DNA of 64,000 nucleotides from Euglena gracilis. Lineage: Eukaryota > Euglenida > Euglenophyceae > Euglenales. Within the stretch, counting starts at the first letter, position 1, and each line of letters opens with the position of its first letter. The DNA is taken from NCBI GenBank assembly GCA_039621445.1, contig CP154955.1:59489564-59553563 (forward strand). The letters are read 5' to 3'. The notes under the pieces were generated by a model. The model made no database searches and was not told the DNA's origin. It saw nothing but the letters and a program-made list of their open reading frames with translations. Of the stretch, positions 32,233-64,000 are shown in pieces. The translations under genes were made by a program, and so were the position numbers.

Positions 32233-32699
32233 ACACATCAGTTGTGCGATACCATCTCCTCCGTGACAGCTGGCGAACGCAACTCCTCACACCAACCAAT
32301 GATTTGCCCCACAATTACGTGGTGATGAAATTTGTGGTGTAGGTAGTGTGGAGTGTTCACTGGAATACGGCATTTGACTGGCAAAATTTGCCTGCCTTAC
32401 GTGTGTACATTTGTACTGCTGTTACCCGGCCCACACGACCTGTTCCTTTGGCGTCATCTGTTTGGCAGTTAAACGTCATGAATTGATGACATGCAAACTA
32501 CCTGTGACTGTTCGACACCTTTTCTGCAACAGTACTGTGTTGCAAGAGGTCAAAATTTGGCACCTGAAATACCCGGGATGTGTCAGGCTGGAGTCCGTTT
32601 TATGGTTATTCTCCACCATTTTTCCCTTGAAAAGCGTAAAACACACCAGTTTTTGTGCATAATTTGGGGGGAGTGAGTCCCACCACTTTTATGCACCCA

Positions 32700-33085
32700 A
32701 TGCAGTGGTAAAGGTTCAACACTTCCTTGCATCCAAAGTAACGGGTGCTTCAGGGCCACCTTTCTCCGGCTGTTGGTTGTCATGCACTGGCACCACGTTG
32801 TCCCCCCAGTCTTACGCCCCGGTTGCGGGGTATAACGTGGCCGCTAAAGCTGGGTGTTGTTGCACCGGGGAGGTGGATGCCGGTCTGGTGGGTGCTGAGG
32901 CATCAGCAGCTGATGGGGCTGCAGCAGCGGAGCCCAGGCCGCAGGCCAGCGGCAGGGCCTTTGGGACGCAAAAATTGGTGCCGGTGGACGTGTACCGTTA
33001 CCGGGTGGCTGCGCACCCACCTTCAGGAGATCCTCAGTCTCCATCTTTTGTAGGACCTGTCAATGGTCCAAAAACGCCACAATAA
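32700..33085 (+). other. GC-rich open segment between palindromic repeat blocks, unidentified
   Basis: A GC-rich stretch is open in several frames on both strands. One frame reads an alanine-rich segment followed by FGTQKLVPVDVYRYRV. No family is recognised. It lies midway between two blocks of GCGCATTTGCGC repeats (31925-32232 and 33205-33770), as an internal region of a transposon would. Coding status is doubtful. Confidence 0.2.
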
Positions 33086-33204
33086 CACCATATGTCGGAG
33101 GAGACGGTGTATTCATTTGGGTTGAACCCATTCAGAAGCCACTAAGGGTGGTTGTTGGAGGGCCAAATGAAATCACCTTTTACTTCTCCATTGGTTGTCT
33201 GCAT

Positions 33205-33770
33205 TTGCGCACATTTTCACGGTTTTTTTTTGAGGGCCAAATGAAATCACCTTTTACTTCTCCATTGGTTGTCTGCATTTGCGCACATCACGTTGTTTTT
33301 TGGGCGCAAATGCGCAAATAAACCAAACGTAAATTGTGCAGTTTCTCCATGCAGTTTATTTGTGCATTTGCGCCCACAAACAACGTGATGTGCGCAAATG
33401 AACCACATCTGCTGCTGGTGTTTGACGGTTGTGTTTCCATCACACCCTTCTTCTTTGTGCTTATTTGCGCATTTGCGCAAATAAACAAAGAACATGTTTG
33501 TTTGCGCATTTGCGCAAATGCGCGCATAAACATAATTTGTGTTTGTGCGCGCATTTGCGCCCATAAGCTTGCGCGTCGACAAACAGTGTGACAAACCCAC
33601 CAACTGGACGGCCCGTTGGTCTGCGCACTCACAGCCCCTTTGTCAACAGCGTCAGTTCATGGGTACCAAAGCCCAATCCCTGAAGGACATGTTTGTGTTT
33701 ATTTGCGCAAATGCGCAAATAAACATAAACATGTTGGTGCGCGCATTTGCGCAAATAAACACACTTTTGC
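33205..33770. repeat. GCGCATTTGCGCAAATAAACA palindromic repeats, right block
   Basis: Seven or more copies of the unit seen at 31925-32232, here with an initial direct duplication of GAGGGCCAAATGAAATCACC (33151 and 33232). Single outlying copies lie at 33700-33765 and 35768-35785. Confidence 0.8.
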
Positions 33771-34097
33771 CCTTCCAGTGTTGGGCTTCTTCCGCTGGGT
33801 TCTTTGCCACACAACTGGTTGTGTGGATCCAGGGTGTAAGCCGGGTGGGAGACACCCATCCCCTTCATTCCCTGCGGACCCAATTTCTTCCCCCCTCTGC
33901 ATCCCTTGCCCAACACCCCGCACTTACCTTCCTTCCCTTGTGTCCTTCCCGCCGGCTCGGTCACACCACACCCACACACCCCGGCACTTCCTCCCCGCAC
34001 TTTAACAAACAGCCCCAAAAACACCACACCAAGGCGCCGCAAGCAAAGCAGTCCGGCAAAAACCCAGGACACACCCCGCCGGCAGCTCGGGCACACC

Positions 34098-35485
34098 CAG
34101 GCACCTATGGTCACTTCCCATTTTGGTGCTCTGGTCGGCCCTGGTCGGCCCTGGTCGGCCCTGGTCGGCAAATAGTCGGCCATAGGTGGGGGGGTATCCG
34201 CCACAGAAAAAATGTGAAGGGATGCAATGATTTTTTGAATTGTCTCCCCGAGATCAAAAGGAAGTGCCCCATAAGGCCTCCATTGGCAAGCACCTTCGGT
34301 CACCCACCCCTTTGGGCCCCGCATCGCCCTGCATCGCCCTGCATCACCCTGCATCGCCTTGCATCGCCCTGCATCGCCCTGCATCACCCTAGAGCCATCC
34401 AATAATACCCTATAACCGAAGACCAAAATTCAGGCACACAAATACAGCAGGGGCACTGGAAGGGTACTACAAACACGACCACCTCACCCTCCAGCACCCG
34501 CAGCTCCTCCAGCCGGTCCCACCGCTGCCTCTCCAGCAGTAGCAACCACTGCCAGTCGTGCTTCTCCCGAGCTTCCTCCACTGAAGGAGAGGCTAGTCGG
34601 CAAAAGCCTTTGGGGGTCACACTTCCCGGGGGTCCCGCTTCTTGGCCTCCAACCAACCTTCCTCGACATCCAACTCGCGACTTTGTGTATTAAATTCGCG
34701 GCTCGTTGGATGCCAATTCTTCCAAAGGCGCAGTATGCGCACCCTACACATGCGCACATGCGCATTCTCGGATTCACTTGCCCTACAAGCATCCACGGAT
34801 GCACATGATCATGCACATGCCTACAACCGCAACTACAGTCGCCCGTTTATCCCACAACTTAAGATTCCCCCCATAACCTCCCTCTCCCACCAAAGCATCC
34901 ACTCCAAAGAGTCACTCAGGGAAGGCCAGACGAGCCAGGGAGGAACATCGTCGACTCAGGTACGAAGCAAGCACCAATGTGGAGTCTGTACGCAGGTATG
35001 CAGCAGGGGCACGATACCTTCGGCTCCAGGGGAGTCACACACCTCCCGGAGGGGGACAGAGAGGTCCAGCACAGCAGCAGAGGCAGAGGCATGGGCAGAC
35101 ATGAAGGGCATGCTGGAGTGGTCTGCGGGGGAGGGAGGGTGTACCCAGCAGTATAGGCCCAAATATGGACCCCACTTCAGCCATCCAAAAAAAAGCATCG
35201 CCCAGCATCGGAACCCCACCTCTGTCTCCAAAAAACCAGCATCACCCAGCATCGCCCTGCATCGCCCAGCATCATCAGAGGTGCTTGTTCCAGAGGGAAA
35301 GCTGCCGAATTCCTTCATCCATTCCCCTTCGGTCGGCCAACCACATGCAAGTCGGCCCTGGTCGGCCCTGGTCGGCCCTGGTCGGCCCTGGTTGGCCCTG
35401 GTGGGCCCTGGTCGGAACCCCCACCTACGGGGGTCCTGAAAACCATAGTCGGCCCTGGTCGGCCATGGTCGGCCGTAGGTGCCTG
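34098..35485. mobile_element. hAT-like element with perfect 8-bp target duplication
   Basis: The left terminus CAGGCACCTATGG and right terminus CCGTAGGTGCCTG are inverted. The element is flanked by GGCACACC on both sides (34090-34097 and 35486-35493). GGTCGGCCCT tandem units lie next to both ends (34130-34165 and 35352-35425). GCATCGCCCT tandem units lie at 34320-34391 and 35195-35285. Interior frames such as LLLLERQRWDRLEELRVLEG (minus, about 34480-34560) look protein-like, but I recognise no transposase. Confidence 0.85.
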
Positions 35486-37420
35486 GGCACACCCGGGGAC
35501 ACAGCCGAAAGAAGCAACAAGGGCAGTAAAGGTCCCATTCCTTTGCCACTTTTTGCGTTTTTTTCAGTGTGGGCCGGCAAGGTCCCGGGGGTTTCGACGT
35601 ACAAAGTCCATTTTCGGACACCCCAAAAACACCATTTTCCGCCAAAGTCCCGGGGGTCACACCGGCAAAAACAGAATTTTGCTCATTTTTTGCACTCTCT
35701 TGTCAACGTGTTTTCAAACCCCCCTGACCTTCACAGCCGAATCAAAGAAGAATCAAAAAATTCGTAAATTTGTGCAAATGCGCAAATAAAAAGAAAAGAG
35801 CTTAAATGCGAATTAGGCCGCCTAAATAAAATGCCGTGGGTGGAATCTTTTGTGGTCCCTCTTGGCTTTTGTCAATGAAAAAGCAATTATTGAATTATAT
35901 CGGCACAAAGCCCATTCATCATCCCACTCAGATCTCTGCAAAAAGAGCCATTACTTCCCAGTTTCTTCCCGGCAGGGAAATCTTTTGGGGAATCACAGTT
36001 TTAGGGCAGTGCAAAATGATGTGGGACCCAAATGCACTGAAATCTGGCATATTCACATAAAATAACAACATTCCAGAAATGTGCCGTTGATTGCGGGCCG
36101 ACTGGGAGGGGGGGCAGGGTGGTTCTTGAGCATAAAAAGTTCCCTTTCCAGCACATTCAATGAAAAATACCACCAGGATAATGGCAAAAAAATCGCCACA
36201 TTCTTGGAAAAAACCGGTCGACTTGAGAAAAAAGTGATTTCTGGCATCCTGGGCCCGCTGCCCATCCACCCACAACAACAACAAAAAATGCGGGGTTCGA
36301 CTTCTTAATTTTTAACCCCGTTCAAGTCCCAGACCAGCCGTTGGCTGGCCCTCAGGATAGTCCGTAGCAAAAAAAAAAATCCTGTCCTGGACCGCCGTGG
36401 GAGAGGTGGTCAACTCAACATCCACCAACTTAGCCCCCTTCCCCAAAAAGTAGCCCACCCCCTCTTTCCAGCAGTCCGAGGCATATCCCAACCCCAGAGG
36501 TAACGGCTTCCCAGGTGGGGGTGCTGGAAAGACCGGGCGGCAGGCAGCCGCCTAATACCCACTCCACACCCATCCTGTGGGGTTGGGGCTGCCAGGGCTT
36601 CCAGGTTAGCCCTGGGCTTGGACTGAGCCTCGGGGCGAGGTCCCCGCGAACTCCTTCTGGGACGCCAGGCACCGGAGAAGGAGTCCCGGGCGGACCTCGC
36701 CGCGGGCGTCCGCCACTCCACTGCGGTAAACGGAGAGACACGTGGACGCTCCACGACACGACGCCAAGCATGGGACTACGACGGGGCTGACGGGCTGAGA
36801 GGACGGTGCTGGGATTCCGCATTGAACCACTGGGGGGGGGGGTGATTGGCGCTGAAGAAAATTGGATGGAAAAAACCGGAGATGAGAAAATTGGAATTTC
36901 GGGAAATCTCTGAAAACCATATGGAAAATTTGGCAATCTCGACCAAAACAGTAGAAAAAAATTTGGCGGGATTTTCACCAATTTTTTCCATTCCGCTTTT
37001 GGTCATCATCACCCCCCCCCCTGGCACGTGGGAAGATTGACGGCGCATAACCGACCCCAAAATTGTACAGGGGTATATTTCTTAGGCTCCCAAGTCGGGG
37101 GCATGATGGATGGGGGGTGGTATTATTTGATACTTGTCATATGTTGAAAAGCCTTAGAAGGCCGTCCGGGGAAATCACTCACCTGGGCTTGTAAACCCTG
37201 CCAAATAACAGGAAAACAGGGGGGGGGTGTTATTTGGGCACTCAAAATCAGCCCCCGAGAGGGGGGGGTGTTATTTGGGGGGGGTGTTATTTGGGGGGGG
37301 TTACTCGCTGAATTGTCAGCAGAGTTCCCGAGGGCACATACGGGTCATCCTGAAGAAGGGCAGAAACGTTGAATAATTAGGGTAAGATACAGAACACCTA
37401 GTCAAAGAGAAAAATCACTG
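35486..37420. other. Non-coding region with one GC-rich open segment
   Basis: No gene is recognised. 36510-36790 is GC-rich and open on both strands but shows no motif. A GGGGTGTTATTTGGG tandem lies at 37220-37308, similar to the C-rich element at 23757. Confidence 0.3.
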
Positions 37421-37600
37421 GAATCCCCCTTCGCACTAAGGTTTCTTGTCTGTTTATGCCCAGCGCTAACTTCGCTTCTGCCCAGTTTGCTGTGTGGTGA
37501 GTGGCCAAGGACCCTTAAACACCGGTTCTCCTGTGTTGCTCTGCCTGGCTGGGCAAGCAACTCTGGTGCAATTCCACTGGAATCTCCCCCCGGGGGGGGG
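37421..37600. repeat. Dispersed repeat, copy 1
   Basis: This block, containing TTTCTTGTCTGTTTATGCCC, GTGGTGAGTGGCCAAGGACC and TGTGTTGCTCTGCCTGGC, is found in inverse orientation at 63075-63270 with clear similarity. Both copies end at a G/C run. It may be a SINE or a short nonautonomous element. Confidence 0.65.
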
Positions 37601-39249
37601 GGGGGCGCAGTGAAATTAAGATTGCTGAGCAATGAAAAAAATGATGCAAAATTCAACAATAACCTCAAACTTCAAAAAAGAGTTTATAAAAAAAACATGA
37701 AATGTTCCAATATTAATTGTAATGCTCTTAAAAGCCTACATTCCTGGCCCATTGGTCTGGGTTACCTTGGCCCTGATGGGTCACGGGGGGCTAACTTTGG
37801 GGGCAAACGTTGAGGTCTCGGGCTAGTGACCCAAGGAGGGACTAAAAGCAGGGAGAGGGGGGGTAAAGATAAAATGAGAAATGAACATGGAATTTGAACC
37901 ATAAAACAAAAACAAAACAAATGGTATGGGCTATAGACTGAGCCTTCATTTGGATCAAACCCAAATCCTCAGCAGCCACGGGGACCGTGTTACACATTGT
38001 CAGTGCTATAAGTGCTATAGGGGCCGGGGGTTGGGTGTGGGAAAGAATTTATGACAGGGGAAGACGGCATGGCCGTAGGGACCAGTGGAGCTCGCCCCAA
38101 GCAAGCCCGACAAAGGATGGATGGGGGTGGACCATGAAGATCCCCAAGAGCGGACATGGAGGTGGGAGGTGGGCACTTTTGCCCCGCCCATATTTCAGTG
38201 TTTATGACGGGACACACATGACGTCCCGTGTATACGACGATAACTTGTGAGTTTAATAATACCCCCCTCCCCCCGTATCAAAGTTGACAGCGCGTGCAGG
38301 TGTTTTGGGTAGGGTAAGGAATTGGCCTAAATTAGACCTAAATCCTTTTGCCTGACATAAATTGAAATGAAGATTTTTGGCAAAAAGCCAACTCAAAATT
38401 CCAGAAAATGGTCAAAATGAACGTCTGACAGTGCTTTTGTACGTTTTCATGGGGTTCCAGAAATTTCGACCTTTTTTCACTAAAATGGATTTTTGAAGGT
38501 GAAGTATCGAGTGGACCACATTGATCCTTGAAAAAAATGGTTAAAAAATCGTTATTTTGGATTTCTGGGTTAGTGGGTGGTCGAAAGTCACACCTTTTTT
38601 GCTCTGACGTGTTTTGTTTGATACCCACCCAACGAGGGGCATCAAATTTGACACCGGGTTGGGCAGGTGTCCTCAGGATTGTTGAAGGAGTAGGTAGTTA
38701 GGGTTATAGTTTTAAGCCTAACTTAGGCCTAGTTGAAAATTTTTAGGTTCCCATGATTTTTTTTCAAAACCAAAACTGCCCAATTTTTTCCCGTAGTATT
38801 TTTTCCCCGTAATTTTTGTCTCCCGGGGTTTTTGTCCGCACTGTATTTGCCCAATTTCGTGCCCACCCCCCTAACTTTGACCCAACCCGAATATTCTTCA
38901 GAACGATAGCCGTAACCCCACTCCTAAAAACACCGGAAAACACCCCAGAAATGCTGTCAAACCCCCGTCAGCGTTTAAGAAAGTGGACCTCCCCCCTTCG
39001 TCCAACTACTTTCCCCTGGGCGGGGCTGTACCCCCCCAGCTTTGCATTTAGGGGGATTTCAAGACCCTCAAGGGGAGTTTGGTTTGTAGTTGGGAGGGGA
39101 TTTTTATATTTGGGGGGATCAAACTTTCTGGGCGGCATGGAAAAACGTAGTAGCCTTACGTATGCATATAAACGTAGGTGGCATACACATACACATACAC
39201 ATACACATGGATGCACACAACATGTCCGTCCATCCATCCATCCATCCAT

Positions 39250-39285
<36 letters not shown>

Positions 39286-39435
39286 CCATCCGTTCAGACG
39301 TACATACATATCCCACAATCAAATTCTTGAGCATTTTTCCATCCTTGGGAGTCAGGCGTGTCGACAACGCCATTTTTTTTGCAAATGTTGTGGCATTCAT
39401 TCATAACACTCCTATTTTGGCAAACTTCTCTTGGT
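37601..39435. other. Non-coding region with CCAT microsatellite
   Basis: No gene is supported. (ACACAT)n lies at about 39184-39208 and (CCAT)n at 39226-39293, interrupted once by a CCGT unit. Confidence 0.4.
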
Positions 39436-39720
39436 GACACCCCCCCCCCTGGGGAAATCGTCACCTGACGGGTCGGCTGGTACCAGAGACCCTGACACTT
39501 CCTATCATGACGGGTTGGCTGGTATCAAAGACCTTGACAGTTTCCGAGGCAGGCCATTTCAAGGGAAAGTCAACAAAAAATGACCCTGACAGGTTGGTCA
39601 GCACCGGGGACCCTGACAACTTTCCATACCACAGGCTGGCCAGTAACAGGGACCCTGACAGTGTCCTGCGTGGGACGGTTCTCGGACATGACAATTTCCT
39701 GGGGGGGGGCAGGTATGGAC
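39436..39720. repeat. Degenerate tandem repeat, CTGACAGGTTGGCCAGTACC unit
   Basis: About six diverged units of roughly 45 bp with the pattern (CTGACAGGTYGGCYRGTACC)(GGGACC). Related units lie at 41440-41540 and 48300-48400. Confidence 0.7.
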
Positions 39721-40061
39721 ACCGCCAGGAAAAAAAAAACAAGCGGGGGGCGGAATAGTGGGATAGTAGGAGGGAGTAGTGGGATCAACAAAAATCTTGA
39801 AATACACTGCGTTGGAAGCGGTGTGTGTGTGTGTGTGGAGAAAGAATAAAAGGCAATTTCCCTCCAGAGTTGTATTCTAACATTGAATTCCGAAAGATTG
39901 CACCCAATAGGAGTGCTTTGGCGAGCTCCAAGCCATGCAAGGATTTCGCTGCGCTCAAAGGATGGATTGGGACGTGGGGGTGAGGTACTGCAGTCCGCTC
40001 CTTTCAAGCTGTGGGGGTGATTGCTTCCCACCCACCCACATTTGAAAAAGTGGGGTCGGCG

Positions 40062-40106
40062 GTGTGTGTGTGTGTGTGTGTGTGTGGGTGTGTGTGTGTG
40101 TGTGTG

Positions 40107-40155
<49 letters not shown>

Positions 40156-40190
40156 CGCGCGCGTGTGCGTGTGTGTGCGTGCGTGTGTGT
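40062..40190. repeat. GT microsatellite
   Basis: (GT)n with a short (GC)n block at about 40147-40162. Confidence 0.95.
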
Positions 40191-42110
40191 CCAGCATAAC
40201 ATTGTGGCAACGCCCCGCAGGTTGCAGGTTGGGAGCCACTTCGGCAGATAACGCAAAGTCACGGAAATTAGGAGAAAACATGGGCCCTCAAAAAACCACA
40301 AAAAACCCATAAAACATGCAGGTTGTGTTTTCCGAGTTTGAGGTCCAAATGCACAACGAAACAAAAAAAGACATGATTTTTTTGTAAATTTGCGAACATG
40401 CTGGTTCAAGAAATGGAATTTGCTGGACAAAAAATCCATGGTGGCAGGAATTGACAAAAAATCGAGACCAAAATGCAAAAAACATTTCCAAGCCAAAATC
40501 AAACGTCCCCGAAGCTCTAATTTGTTTGTGTCCCCCCCTCCACAAAAACACCCATCGAACTCCATTCTATAATGGTTTCTTTTGCATTCCTCTGGTCAAT
40601 CGCATAGATCGGGGTGCCCCACGGGTCCAAAAATACACTTCTTTTCAGGATTGCAAACGCCGCATGAACTGTCACCTTCTCGTCCACTATGCTCATTACC
40701 CAGCATCTTGCCTGAGAGGAAAGGGGTGTAATCAAGGCAGCGAACGGTGGGAGTTTTGGGGATCAGGGCGGCAACACCTCCTCGCAGTACACGAACACCA
40801 CATCCTCCGCAGAGGTTTTTTTATTGAATTTCCTGGAGGACCTTCCACCCACCAAACCACCCAAAACCACCACCCACCAACCCGGGGGGGGGGAGTGACT
40901 GGGGGGGGGGGTGGGGAGCTTTTAGAGTCGATTGTGGGAACAAAACATTTGGTGGTCTCCACTGTAAACAGGGAAACACCCCTCAGGGACTCGTGGGTGC
41001 CCACAGGCTTCTTTTTAGCAACCGTCCCTGGGGCAAGGGGGAACAGGTCCCACCGCCCCTTCCCCCATCACCCTCTCCCTCTTTCCTGGGATGGTGTGAT
41101 GGGTTGTTCGGGGGGGGGGACCCTGCCAGGATTTTCCAGCCAGCCCTGCCCCAGATTGGGGCCAGGTGAGGACAGTCATCTCCAGTTTTTGGTTTCCGGT
41201 GGGATCCGGTGGGATTTGGTGAGGTTCCGGTGGGTTGCCTTGGGGGGGGGGGACCAAGAAAAAAAACACATGCAACAAGGATAACCACATTCTGTGATGT
41301 ACTCATTGCTCACCCTGGGGTCGTTGGATTCATCCACCCCAATGGCCACCAAATATTTGCCAATGTGAATCATATCCCGCAACTCTGTGCATGGGGAAAA
41401 ATATCTATCCGGTGGGAACCCACTACCCCCCCCCCCGAAACTGGCAGCTGACAGGTTGGCCGGTACCGGGGACCCTGACAGTTTCCCGGGTGGGACCCTG
41501 ACAGGTTCTCGGGCATGACAGTTTCCCGGGGGGGGGGTAGGTAGTCAAATGGTCGAAATCGAAAACCCCCGGTGGGATCCGCTCGCTGTCCTTGCCTGAT
41601 TGGGGTATGGTGGATCGGGTGCCCGGGCTCTTCTTCTTTCCTTTTCGGGGACCAGGTCCCTTCCCAACCGCGTAAGCAAGGTCACAATAGGGTGCAGGGG
41701 GGGGACTTGTGAACCCGGGGGGGGGGGGTGGTTTGGGGGCGAGTGGTGCTGAAGCAAAATGGCCGTTTCAGGCAAATCTGCCTCGGTCAACCAGGCCGGG
41801 ACCGAAAACCGACCCTGTGGGGCACCCTGCTGTGGGCAGGCACCCCATGCAGTCCGACAAAAACGACGGGGAAAATGGCGGCAAAAATGACGGGAAATAT
41901 GACGGGAAGAATTATGGGAAATTTTGGATTTTGGGAAAATGAATGATGGGAAAATTCAACTTTCCGCGCAAAAATGGCGTACAAAATGACAGGAACAAAA
42001 CTGTGGGAAAAATTGGGAACTTTTTTCATAATTTTTGTTTCCCGTCATTTTCGTCTGGAATGCAGCTTAAAGCCAGGGGGGATGAACTCCCCTCCCCTGG
42101 GTGAAGGCCC
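40191..42110. other. Region downstream of the ankyrin-ART gene, no gene seen
   Basis: C/G runs, a CAGGCTTCTTTTTAG terminus-like sequence at 41005, and scattered low-complexity frames. It includes the presumed 3' UTR of the minus-strand gene ending at 42111. Confidence 0.3.

Positions 42111-64000
<21,890 letters not shown>

Noticed and set aside
31925-33770. CRISPR-like array (repeated GCGCATTTGCGC units)
   Set aside because: Units occur in both orientations with irregular spacing, and the DNA is clearly eukaryotic.
36510-36790. GC-rich segment as an exon cluster
   Set aside because: Open on both strands, as expected for GC-rich DNA. No family motif and no consistent splice signals.

Overview
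The window is a repeat-dominated stretch of nuclear DNA from a plastid-bearing eukaryote. The clearest lineage marker is a psbW-like gene (17596-18063), encoding a small nuclear-encoded photosystem II subunit best known from the green lineage. It carries a canonical GT-AG intron of 48 nt. Its N-terminus has two hydrophobic stretches before the mature protein, which could mean ER-routed import into a complex plastid. I cannot name the species. Introns, DIRS and hAT transposons, long microsatellites and long G or C runs all exclude a prokaryotic reading. Layout: 1-17 kb is almost entirely mobile or repetitive. It contains three TTAA-bounded inverted-repeat elements (913-2321, 8598-11187, 13451-14879), all with remnants of a tyrosine-recombinase-like gene, two of them with a PHD-like zinc finger. 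It also has MITEs, a roughly 53-bp minisatellite, a 125-bp tandem array and very long palindromes. The psbW gene sits at 17.6-18.1 kb. From 19.9 to 29.4 kb there is a three-level transposon nest. A minus-strand DIRS element (19912-29382) was split by a C-rich inverted-repeat element (23757-28668), which was itself split by a plus-strand DIRS element (23944-28430). Both DIRS copies show the diagnostic plan: inverted terminal repeats, an internal complementary region, and Gag, RT, RNase H, adenine-methyltransferase-like and tyrosine recombinase coding regions. The 29.4-42.1 kb part is repeats with one well-bounded 8-bp-TSD transposon (34098-35485) and no gene I can name. From 42.1 kb to the right edge runs a large minus-strand gene with short GC-rich exons in long repetitive introns. 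Its upstream exons (63.97-55.9 kb) encode ankyrin repeats. Its last exons (48.05-42.11 kb) encode, in order, the arginine (VYRG), STS and glutamate (EVLFPPN) motifs of an ADP-ribosyltransferase domain, followed by a stop codon. The gene is therefore read as an ankyrin/ADP-ribosyltransferase fusion, with its start outside the window. Its introns hold several hAT-like elements with 8-bp target-site duplications (43183-44285, 50962-51377, 51843-54293, 59962-61468), long microsatellites and hairpin repeats. How the parts relate: psbW and the ankyrin-ART gene are the only cellular genes I can support. Most of the rest is transposon sequence at different stages of decay, and the hAT-like elements suggest how the introns of the large gene grew. 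All coordinates and motifs come from reading the sequence; no similarity search or alignment was run.
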